Assembly: GCA_041666525.1 (NCBI GenBank) | Contig: JBAYGT010000006.1 | Location: 62,001-126,000, forward strand | Source: JBAXTZ01 sp041666525 | GTDB lineage: Bacteria > Bacillota > Negativicutes > JBAXTZ01 | Reading direction: 5' to 3' | DNA length: 64,000 bases | Shown here: in pieces, positions 26,195-33,867 of the stretch | Layout: every line of letters begins with the position of its first letter | Position numbering within the stretch: the first letter of the stretch is position 1 | Position numbers and translations under genes: made by a program | The notes under the pieces: model-generated | What the model saw: the letters and a program-made list of their open reading frames with translations, nothing else | The model's database searches: none | Told to the model about the DNA's origin: nothing

Positions 26195-26734
26195 TTGAAA
26201 TTTATAAAGACAAAATTCGCCAGTGCCTGGTTGATTGAGCCAAATTATTTTGCTGACAACCGCGGCGCGTTTATGGTGCCATATGAAAAACGTGAATTTG
26301 CCGCGCAGGGTATAACCGGAGAATTCGTCCAGGATAATTATTCGGTTTCGGTGCCAAAAGGAACTTTGCGCGGGTTGCATTTGCAAAAATCGCCGTTCGC
26401 ACAGGCTAAGCTGGTACGAGTGACACGCGGTGTGGTGTATGATGTTATTGTCGATGTCCGTGCTGCTTCCCCGACTTATTTGCAATGGCAGGGATTTAAA
26501 CTGACTGCGGATAATCGCCTGATGCTGTACGTACCACGTGGTTTTTTGCACGGATTCTGTACGCTGACGGAGAACACGGAATTTACCTACAAAGTTGACA
26601 ATTTTTATAGTCCCGCACATGAGGCGGGGGTGATTTGGAATGATCCGGCATTAAACATCAATTGGCCGGTGGCCGTACCAATATTATCCGCGAAAGACGC
26701 GTTACTTGGCAAGCTGGCAGATCTGAACATTTGA
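26195..26734 (+). CDS. rfbC: dTDP-4-dehydrorhamnose 3,5-epimerase
   Basis: Cupin-fold epimerase of 179 residues that makes dTDP-4-keto-L-rhamnose for surface polysaccharide. Visible: the catalytic histidine in RGLHLQ near residue 66, the RGVVYDVIVDVR strand, PRGFLHGFCTL, and the catalytic tyrosine region in YKVDNFYSPAHE near 132-143. It starts at TTG, supported by AGGTGA seven bases upstream. The other dTDP-rhamnose genes (rfbA, B, D) are not nearby, so this copy stands alone with its own terminator. Confidence 0.93.
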   Translation: MKFIKTKFASAWLIEPNYFADNRGAFMVPYEKREFAAQGITGEFVQDNYSVSVPKGTLRGLHLQKSPFAQAKLVRVTRGVVYDVIVDVRAASPTYLQWQGFKLTADNRLMLYVPRGFLHGFCTLTENTEFTYKVDNFYSPAHEAGVIWNDPALNINWPVAVPILSAKDALLGKLADLNI

Positions 26735-26756
26735 ACGTGATTTCAAATAACAATTA

Positions 26757-26799
26757 AAACCGGCAGAGTTGTATTTAGTACAACTCTGCCGGTTTTTTT
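26757..26799 (+). terminator. Strong terminator after rfbC
   Basis: Perfect 17-bp stem (26757-26773 with 26779-26795) with a TTTAG loop and a run of T. Confidence 0.95.
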
Positions 26800-26842
26800 C
26801 ATAAAAAACAAAAACTTTCATAACTTAAAATCGGAATGATGT

Positions 26843-26848
26843 TATAAT
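26843..26848 (+). promoter_or_regulatory. -10 box of the SNF2 helicase gene
   Basis: Consensus TATAAT 31 bases before the ATG; no convincing -35 was found. Confidence 0.45.
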
Positions 26849-26879
26849 GTTCGGATAAATTACCAATTGTTGAGGTGCC

Positions 26880-29800
26880 ATGAGTGGATTATCGATAAAA
26901 ACAATTCAAGCTACGGCCCAAAATGGGGCTGTTTTTACGCGCGGGATGTTGTATTTTCAAAAAAAAGCCGTTCGCGGTTTGCGGGAAAGCAATCAGGGCA
27001 AATCGTATTCAGCCAGTGTTGTCGGCGTGGAAGTGTACGCTGTCAGCATTTCGCTGGATGAGAACGACAAGCCAGACGGTTACTTTTGTGATTGTCCGGC
27101 CTACAAAGGTTTTAAAAATGGCGCTTGCAAACATATTGTGGCGACATTGTTTGCAATTTTGGAAATTGACAAACCGGCTATCTATGCCGGTGAGGCAGTT
27201 AAAACTGAACCACTGGCCAATCAGATATCGCGTAAAACAGACAGCAACGCACGGATGTTTTTGCGATTTTTTTCAAATTTGGCACAAACCGAAAATCGGG
27301 TGGAAGAGCCGGAAAATTCGCCGGTGTCTGCAATACCGCTTCGTGAATATTCATTAATTCCCAAGCTAAATATTATTGCCGGGCGCTGGATAAATCCGAT
27401 AATGTATGTTGAGTTTAGTTATGGCTGCGAGCGTCAATATCCATTGCATGATATCGGGCAGTTTGCTGAAGTGCTGCATCGCAACAATGATGAAGAATTG
27501 TCTTTTGGTAAATTCGGTGATTTTAACCCGACGCTTACCAAGTTTGATCCGGTAAGCAAAAAACTTATGAATTGGCTGGAACGCTACTATATTGAAGAAA
27601 TTGGCCGTAATCAAGCTTTGCAAACATTTGGTGCGAACGGTGCGATTCAAAAAGACCGGGTTCGATTGACACCCTATTGGTTAAACGAGTTTTTGCAATG
27701 CCTGGCCGGTCAGCCGCTCGAAATTGTAATTGCCGGCAATGCAATGACAGTTGAAATTACGGATGAACTTCCAAAACTCAACTTGACGGTCAACCAAGTG
27801 GCAGGCGGGATTGCTTTGGGCTGTTCCGAAGAAACGGCAGCGATGCGGGTGCTTGATGTAAATTACGGCTATGTTCTGGCTGAAAACACTGTTGCTAAAA
27901 TCCCGGTCGATAGAATCGGAATATTTGAAACCATGATTAACAATTTTTATCTGCGCAGCAATCGGCAAATTGAAATTGCCAACAATGATGTTTCGATATT
28001 TCTCGCAGAGGTGTTGCCGGTACTAAGCCAGGTAGCGGATGTTAAGGTTTCTCAACTGATATTGGATAACTACTGTGAATATCCGCTGGAGAGTAAAGCA
28101 TATCTCGCGAACAGCGGAAATTTTATCGAGTGCAGTCTGCAGTTTGTTTACAATAATCAGGAAATAAATCCGCTCGCTACTCGTGATGAAGTGACAATCG
28201 GTGGCAAGATCCTTGTTCGCAACAAAACAGCTGAAGCGAAAAGCGTCAATCTCTTAAAAAGATACGGATTTTATGAAAACAACTCCCTGTATTTGTTAGT
28301 CGACGAAGATAAAATGCTGAGATTTCTGGAATATGGAATTGCTGAATTAAACGAGTTCGCTGAAGTATATGGGGATGAAAGTTTGGCGAAGTTACGGCCG
28401 CGTCCGCCTAAGACGATTCGTACGGCAGTCAGCGTAGGTGATGGAAATCTGCTGGAACTGGCTATAGATTATGAAGATTCGGAAATTGCCGAATTGCTTG
28501 CGCTGTTAAATGCGTTGCGGCAAAAGAAAAAGTATTACCGGCTAAAAACCGGTGAATTTATATCGCTGGATTCCGAAGAGTTGCAACAATTCGCCGATTT
28601 TTTGCATGGACTGAACATTAGCGCCAAAAGTTTAGCGTCCGGGAAAGTTTCGCTTGCCAAACGTCAGGCATTGTATCTCGATTCATTGGCCAACGACCGT
28701 GGCGGTTTGAGTCTGGAACGCGCCGGCAGTTTCAAAAAACTTATCTGCGAGGTAACTTCGCCACAGCAGCTTGAATATCGCATACCGGAGGGAATTAACG
28801 GCACATTGCGTGAATATCAGCAAACCGGCTTCAAGTGGTTGAAGACGCTAAAAAATTATGGATTTGGCGGAATTCTTGCCGATGATATGGGACTTGGGAA
28901 AACTTTGCAGGCAATAACACTTATGCAGTACGACGTTCTGGAAAACAATAGTTTACCGTCGCTGGTTGTAGCGCCGACATCGCTTATTTATAACTGGCAA
29001 AACGAGATCGCCAAGTTTGCGCCAGGCCTGCGAACATTGGTAGTTGCCGGGACCCGTGCCGGACGCCAGGAGTTGCTGCGGCATATTGCTGATTATGACA
29101 CAGTTATCACGACTTACGGCTTATTGCGCTCGGATATTCAGGATTATGAAGATGTTGTTTTTGGTAAATGCTTTATCGATGAGGCGCAGCACATAAAAAA
29201 TCCTTCCACATTAAGCGCCAAGGCGGTCAAGCGGATCAAAGCGCAGGGCTATTTTGCGCTAACGGGCACACCGATTGAAAATTCGCTTACTGAATTATGG
29301 TCGATATTTGATTTTCTGATGCCCGGCTATCTGGGGCAGCATCATGATTTTGTGGAGAAGTATGAAGCGCCGATTGTCAAAGAAAACTGTACCAAAGCAT
29401 TAGCGGATTTGAAAATCAAAGTTCAGCCGTTCATCATGCGGCGTTTAAAAAAACAGGTACTAAAAGAGTTGCCGGATAAAATCGAGAGCATATCGATAAA
29501 TGAAATGACCAAAGAGCAGCGTAAAATTTATAAGGCGTTCATGCTTCATGCCCGCAGGGAACTTGATAGTGAAATCCAAAAAAATGGCTTCGCCAAAAGC
29601 CAGATTGCAATTTTAACGTTGCTGATGCGATTGCGGCAGATTTGTTGCCATCCGGGATTGTTTATGGATAATTTTCAGGGCGCGAGCGGTAAACTCGAGC
29701 AGTTATCGGAGATTCTTGAAGACGCATTAAGCGGCGGACATCGGATATTATTGTTTTCGCAATTTACTTCAATGCATCAAATTATCAAAGCAAAACTGCA

Positions 29801-30194
29801 GGAGCAAGGACTGGCGTTTTTCTATCTGGACGGCAGTACTCCGGCGAAGGAGCGAATGGAGTTGGTAAACCGCTTTAACGGCGGTGAATGCAGTGTGTTT
29901 TTGATATCGCTCAAAGCTGGCGGCACCGGTTTGAACTTAACCGGCGCCGACGTGGTTATTCATTATGATCCGTGGTGGAACCCGGCGGTCGAAGATCAGG
30001 CAACTGACCGCGCTCATCGCATCGGCCAGAAAAATGTTGTGCAAGTTTATAAAATGATTACTAAAGATAGTATCGAAGAGAAAATTTTTGAATTACAACA
30101 AAAAAAGCGCCGATTAATCGACGCTGTTATTGAACCGGGTGAAACAATGCTAAACAAGTTAACCGAAACTGAAATCCGGGCGTTGTTCGAGTGA
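26880..30194 (+). CDS. SNF2-family helicase with N-terminal SWIM zinc finger
   Basis: DNA-dependent ATPase of 1104 residues. The SWIM finger (CDCPAYKGFKNGACKH, about residues 64-79) comes first, followed by a long domain of unknown role (about 130-620) and the SNF2 motor: Walker A DDMGLGKT, DEAQH box, SGKL region, and the helicase-C motifs SLKAGGTGLNL and DRAHRIGQ near the end. Bacterial proteins of this type are probably remodellers or translocases acting on DNA-protein complexes. GAGGTG precedes the ATG and TATAAT lies at 26843-26848. Its end is next to the convergent hflX gene without a clear terminator. Confidence 0.93.
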   Translation: MSGLSIKTIQATAQNGAVFTRGMLYFQKKAVRGLRESNQGKSYSASVVGVEVYAVSISLDENDKPDGYFCDCPAYKGFKNGACKHIVATLFAILEIDKPAIYAGEAVKTEPLANQISRKTDSNARMFLRFFSNLAQTENRVEEPENSPVSAIPLREYSLIPKLNIIAGRWINPIMYVEFSYGCERQYPLHDIGQFAEVLHRNNDEELSFGKFGDFNPTLTKFDPVSKKLMNWLERYYIEEIGRNQALQTFGANGAIQKDRVRLTPYWLNEFLQCLAGQPLEIVIAGNAMTVEITDELPKLNLTVNQVAGGIALGCSEETAAMRVLDVNYGYVLAENTVAKIPVDRIGIFETMINNFYLRSNRQIEIANNDVSIFLAEVLPVLSQVADVKVSQLILDNYCEYPLESKAYLANSGNFIECSLQFVYNNQEINPLATRDEVTIGGKILVRNKTAEAKSVNLLKRYGFYENNSLYLLVDEDKMLRFLEYGIAELNEFAEVYGDESLAKLRPRPPKTIRTAVSVGDGNLLELAIDYEDSEIAELLALLNALRQKKKYYRLKTGEFISLDSEELQQFADFLHGLNISAKSLASGKVSLAKRQALYLDSLANDRGGLSLERAGSFKKLICEVTSPQQLEYRIPEGINGTLREYQQTGFKWLKTLKNYGFGGILADDMGLGKTLQAITLMQYDVLENNSLPSLVVAPTSLIYNWQNEIAKFAPGLRTLVVAGTRAGRQELLRHIADYDTVITTYGLLRSDIQDYEDVVFGKCFIDEAQHIKNPSTLSAKAVKRIKAQGYFALTGTPIENSLTELWSIFDFLMPGYLGQHHDFVEKYEAPIVKENCTKALADLKIKVQPFIMRRLKKQVLKELPDKIESISINEMTKEQRKIYKAFMLHARRELDSEIQKNGFAKSQIAILTLLMRLRQICCHPGLFMDNFQGASGKLEQLSEILEDALSGGHRILLFSQFTSMHQIIKAKLQEQGLAFFYLDGSTPAKERMELVNRFNGGECSVFLISLKAGGTGLNLTGADVVIHYDPWWNPAVEDQATDRAHRIGQKNVVQVYKMITKDSIEEKIFELQQKKRRLIDAVIEPGETMLNKLTETEIRALFE

Positions 30195-31961
30195 TTATTG
30201 TTCATATTCGCTGACGAATTCCCGCCATTCCGGCGCGATTGCGATTTCGACGGCAACGCCTTCATCGATGTATTCAACGCTTTTCACCAAAGCTATTTCA
30301 TACAGCCGATTCAAGAAGGCAGTTTTATCGTAGGGTAGCAGAAGTGTTAGGCTGATTGCCCGGCGTTCACAGAATTGTTCGATTTTTTTGGTCAATTTAT
30401 CAATGTTGGCACCGGTCAGTGCCGAGATGACAACAGAATCCGGGCGGGCGGCCAACCGCGCAATATGTTCCGGGCTCAAATTTTTGTCAATTTTGTTGTA
30501 AACGGTAAGTATCGGCTTATCGGCAATTTTCAGATCCTGCAAGGTCTTAATGACCGCGGCGCATTGTTCGTCGCTCTCGCTACTTGCGCTGTCGACAATG
30601 TGGAGCAACAGGTCAGCGTGAATGGTTTCCTCGAGGGTTGCGCGAAAGGCTTTGATTAAACCATGCGGCAGTTTGGTGATAAAACCGACAGTGTCGGTTA
30701 CCAGTATCGGCGTATTGTTGGGGAGCAGATATTTTCGGGTCGTCGGATCTAATGTTGCAAACAACTTGTCCTCGGCCAGCACGCCGGCCTGAGTTAATTT
30801 GTTCATCAAGGTAGATTTTCCGGTATTGGTATAACCGATGAGTGCAACGGTAGTAATATTGGTTTCTACCCGCCGCGCGCGCAACAATTCGCGCCGCTCA
30901 ACAAATTGTTTGGTTTCTTTTTCTAAATCGCTGATGCGGCCACGAATTTTTCGGCGGTCAACTTCGAGTTTGGTTTCACCCGGGCCGCGAGTGCCGATGC
31001 CGCCGCCTAGCCGTGACAACACCAAACCCATGCCGGTCAGTCTTGTCAGGCGGTAGCGCAGTTGCGCCAGTTCTACTTGAATTTTTCCTTCATGGGAACG
31101 GGCGTGCTGGGCAAAAATATCCAGAATAAGTGCGGTGCGGTCGATGATTTTGATGCCGAGTACTTCTTCGAGATTACGCTGTTGTGCCGGAGATAATTCA
31201 TCATCAAAAATCGCAGTGGTGGCGCGCAGATTTTGGCAAAGCGCGTGTAATTCCTCGGCTTTGCCCATACCGATATATAAACCTGAATCGATTTTGGCGC
31301 GTTTTTGCACCAGGCGGCCGACAACTTCGGCACCGGCGGTATCGGTAAGCAACGCCAGCTCATCAAGGCTGGCCTCGGTATCGTGTCCGGAGGTGTCGAC
31401 GGCTACGAGGATGGCGCGTTCGTGGTCGAATTCGTCGTTGCTATAAGTATGTTTTTGAAACTGGCTATCCAAAGTTTGTGCTATCCGGGGCATATTAAGC
31501 TGACAAAAATCTTCAAGCGTCAGGTAGCCGCCCTCGGTCGGAGCAAATTCGCTATCCAGATAAGCAAAGGCAACAACCGGCTTCGTTTCGTGCAGGGCGA
31601 GCGCTGCCATCAGGTCATAGCGGTTAGCGGCAAGTGAGCTCAAATCTTGCGGGCTGAGGAGCGCCGAACCTGACGGATGGGTGTGGATACAGCGCACTCC
31701 GCTCAAGCTTTGTTCGCTGCGCCGGCCGCTGACATCCGGCAAACTTACTTTGGCGTTGTCGCCGATAGCGATGGCCTTGATGATGCCGCCGCGATTGATA
31801 ATCAGGGCGATTTCTTTATTTATTTCCAGGCTTATTTCCAATATCCGTTTTGCCAAATCGTAATCACACGGACTATCTTTGGGTATCGCCAGATCGAGCA
31901 GGCTCTTTAATTCGTCTAACAGATATTTTTTTATACCCTGTGTTTCACCTAATAAGTTCAT
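30195..31961 (-). CDS. hflX: GTPase HflX with N-terminal JAMM-like domain
   Basis: Ribosome-associated GTPase of 588 residues that splits stalled ribosomes. The HflX core begins near residue 180 with a nucleotide-independent domain (GLYIGMGKAEEL), the glycine-rich linker RLGGGIGTRGPGETKLE and coiled coil near 318-365, and the G domain with GYTNTGKST (376-384), DTVGF and NKID. The extra 175-residue N-terminus contains HTHPSGSALLSPQD at H93, H95, S103 and D106, which fits the JAMM metalloprotease pattern HxHx7SxxD exactly, with candidate glutamates at 46 and 50. Long HflX forms occur in Clostridia, but the metal-site reading is mine. AAGGAG precedes the ATG. Confidence 0.93.
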   Translation of the reverse strand: MNLLGETQGIKKYLLDELKSLLDLAIPKDSPCDYDLAKRILEISLEINKEIALIINRGGIIKAIAIGDNAKVSLPDVSGRRSEQSLSGVRCIHTHPSGSALLSPQDLSSLAANRYDLMAALALHETKPVVAFAYLDSEFAPTEGGYLTLEDFCQLNMPRIAQTLDSQFQKHTYSNDEFDHERAILVAVDTSGHDTEASLDELALLTDTAGAEVVGRLVQKRAKIDSGLYIGMGKAEELHALCQNLRATTAIFDDELSPAQQRNLEEVLGIKIIDRTALILDIFAQHARSHEGKIQVELAQLRYRLTRLTGMGLVLSRLGGGIGTRGPGETKLEVDRRKIRGRISDLEKETKQFVERRELLRARRVETNITTVALIGYTNTGKSTLMNKLTQAGVLAEDKLFATLDPTTRKYLLPNNTPILVTDTVGFITKLPHGLIKAFRATLEETIHADLLLHIVDSASSESDEQCAAVIKTLQDLKIADKPILTVYNKIDKNLSPEHIARLAARPDSVVISALTGANIDKLTKKIEQFCERRAISLTLLLPYDKTAFLNRLYEIALVKSVEYIDEGVAVEIAIAPEWREFVSEYEQ

Positions 31962-31985
31962 AAAAACTCCTTCACTGGAAAAACG

Positions 31986-32804
31986 CTATAACCATTCCAA
32001 TATTTTGTGCGGCAGCTGGCAGTAAAATGTACCAACGCGATTAGGGAAGCGATCTGGTTTTCCGTGGCAGTCTGAGCCGCCGCTGCAGACTAAGTTATGT
32101 TTTTTACATAACGACAAATAGTATTCGGTTTGTGCTTTGCTGTGCCGGGGATAATATACCTCCAGGCCGCGGACTCCGGCTTCGATTGCCATGTTGACTA
32201 CGCCGTTGTCGAAACAGAGCGCCGGATGTGCCATGATTGGTGTGCCGCCGGCTTGGAGTATTACCGCAACCGCCTGCTCAATCGTCAGTTTATAGCGTTT
32301 CACATAGGCCGGGCCGGTTATGCCAATAAGTTTTTCGAAAGCATAAGCAATTGTCGGGATAAGTTGCTTCTCCAGCAATGCCTCGGCAATATGCCGTCTG
32401 CCAATGGCGGTGTTCGCCGGAACCCGGCAAAAAACTTCCGCCGCAACCAACGGGTAACCCAACTTTGTCAGCTGGCTACAAATTTCGCTGATACGGTTGA
32501 TGCGGGCGCTTTTCAGTTTGCCGATAAGACCATCGGCGGTCCAGGCCGGGCTGCGCGGATCAATTCCCAAACCGAGAATATGCACTTCGTTGCCCGGGAC
32601 ATCGATACTCAATTCGATACCGTTTATAATTTTTAGGGGTAGGGAGTGATTTATATCAGATAATCCGTCGAGGGTGTCGTGGTCGGTGATTGCGATAACA
32701 TCAAGCCCGGCGGTTGTGGCATCGGCAATTAATTCATGAGTTTGCTTGCTGCCGTCCGAGGCAGTGGTGTGAATGTGCAAATCGCAACGCATTAATCTAG
32801 CCAT
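31986..32804 (-). CDS. PHP-domain phosphoesterase (TrpH/YciV-like)
   Basis: Metal-dependent phosphoesterase of 272 residues. Motifs CDLHIHTTASDGS, ITDHDTLDG, GIELS, AHPAL and GSDCHG place metal ligands as in the YciV/TrpH family, which acts on 5'-phosphorylated RNA ends or nucleoside 3',5'-bisphosphates. The ATG at 32804 is chosen because GAGGT lies just upstream; 20 further in-frame codons upstream encode an unrelated hydrophobic stretch. It lies 24 bases before hflX on the same strand, so the two are probably co-transcribed. Confidence 0.9.
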   Translation of the reverse strand: MARLMRCDLHIHTTASDGSKQTHELIADATTAGLDVIAITDHDTLDGLSDINHSLPLKIINGIELSIDVPGNEVHILGLGIDPRSPAWTADGLIGKLKSARINRISEICSQLTKLGYPLVAAEVFCRVPANTAIGRRHIAEALLEKQLIPTIAYAFEKLIGITGPAYVKRYKLTIEQAVAVILQAGGTPIMAHPALCFDNGVVNMAIEAGVRGLEVYYPRHSKAQTEYYLSLCKKHNLVCSGGSDCHGKPDRFPNRVGTFYCQLPHKILEWL

Positions 32805-32862
32805 AATAACCTCATTTTGAATAAATATAGCATAATTTACGAAATAAGTGAAAGAATAAAAC

Positions 32863-32949
32863 AAAAAAGCCTCGCAATTGCTCGCGAGACATTTTTGAGG
32901 AGAGAGTCTATATTGTATGCGAATTTACAAATTAATCTGTATTTGATAT
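32863..32949 (-). ncRNA. Candidate small RNA, copy 2, or PHP-hflX leader attenuator
   Basis: On the minus strand an extended -10 TGCTATAAT (32964-32956) would start a transcript of about 87 nt. It contains CAATATAG-A-CTCTCTCCTC-AAAAAT, shared with the copy at 22.7 kb, and ends in a hairpin GTCTCGC/GCGAGGC (32890-32869) followed by TTTTTTGTTTT. The hairpin sequences of the two copies differ while the CU-rich part is conserved, as expected for a seed region. Because it lies about 60 bases before the PHP gene, leader attenuation is the alternative. Confidence 0.45.
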
Positions 32950-32955
32950 GAGCTA

Positions 32956-32998
32956 ATTATAGCACGGTTTCAGCCAAAGATGTGTCAAAAATGTGTCA
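32956..32998 (-). promoter_or_regulatory. Promoter with TGTGTCA 11-bp direct repeats
   Basis: TGTGTCA at 32981-32987 and 32992-32998 (plus-strand reading) are 11 bp apart, upstream of the minus-strand extended -10 TGCTATAAT. A TTGACA is present in the minus strand but 21 bases from the -10, too far for an unaided promoter, which suggests activator dependence. No other feature is seen between 32805 and 33106. Confidence 0.45.
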
Positions 32999-33106
32999 TA
33001 ACGACAAAAGATTTGTGAAATAGTGATATTAGGATAGTCATCGCTCATGTCATCGCTTATAATGAATCGAAAAATCAGTATTAATTGGGATGAATGGTAG
33101 CAAACA

Positions 33107-33712
33107 ATGAAAACAATAACCAAAATTAATAATAACACTTTGTATCAAGACGAGTTTTTTGAAAGAATCAATGTCGTTGCAAAAGTCGTTGCTACGGCCG
33201 TATTTAGCGGTTGCCGGTTTAGGGGTTGTGATTTTAGCGATTCGTTGTTTGGCGATTGTGAATTTCGTAATTGCTGGTTTGAGAATTGTAAAATGAATTT
33301 ATGGCGGTTATCGGGCAGTGAATTTGCCGGTTGTGAATTTACGGACTGTGACATGACGGGTATAGATTGGACTGCGGCTAGTTTGCCAAAACTGCGATTG
33401 TGCTGTCCGTTGACCTTTACCGGTTGCCGATTGGATCATGGCTCGTTCATCGGATTGGATTTGCAGGAACTCCGGGCAACGGATTGTCAGTTAAGAGAAA
33501 CTGATTTTCGTAGCGCGTTATTGCGGCAGTCGGTTTTCGAAAATTGCGATTTTTCAAACAGCCTGTTTGGAAACACGGACCTGCGGGGGGCGGATTTTTC
33601 CGGCGCTCGCAATTACTTGATAAATCTTGCCGGAAACAAGTGCCAAAATGCCAAATTTTCATTGCCGGAAGCCTTGAATTTGTTGACATCAAGCGGTGTG
33701 AACATCTTGTAG
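33107..33712 (+). CDS. Pentapeptide-repeat protein, Qnr/McbG-like
   Basis: Protein of 201 residues built of A(D/N)LXX-type pentapeptides (for example FRGCDFSDSLFGDCEF and ETDFRSALLRQSVFENCDF), predicted to fold as a right-handed quadrilateral helix. A short interruption near residues 88-105 and the C-terminal segment DLRGADFSGARNYLINLAGN with FSLPEALNLL resemble the Qnr and McbG group, which mimics DNA and shields gyrase or topoisomerase from inhibitors. Resistance is an inference; many chromosomal relatives have no proven role. The ribosome site is weak. Confidence 0.85.
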   Translation: MKTITKINNNTLYQDEFFERINVVAKVVATAVFSGCRFRGCDFSDSLFGDCEFRNCWFENCKMNLWRLSGSEFAGCEFTDCDMTGIDWTAASLPKLRLCCPLTFTGCRLDHGSFIGLDLQELRATDCQLRETDFRSALLRQSVFENCDFSNSLFGNTDLRGADFSGARNYLINLAGNKCQNAKFSLPEALNLLTSSGVNIL

Positions 33713-33779
33713 CAAATATGGGTGAAAAGGCAGCAATTGACACGAGTAAATTTTATACAAAATATACTTCATAATGTGA

Positions 33780-33785
33780 TATAAT
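33780..33785 (+). promoter_or_regulatory. Probable -10 of the PAS-GGDEF-HD-GYP gene
   Basis: TATAAT 83 bases before the ATG. A TTGACA is present at 33737-33742 but is too far away to be its partner. Confidence 0.4.
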
Positions 33786-33867
33786 AGTGTAACTTTCCCC
33801 TGTCGGTTTTTTCACGGTGGTCGGCGGCGCGGGTTATTTTAATTGAGTTGATGAAAGCAAAAAATGT

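Noticed and set aside
32130..32636. Plus-strand open frame of 168 codons
   Set aside because: Antisense to the PHP phosphoesterase gene, which has all its metal-binding motifs.
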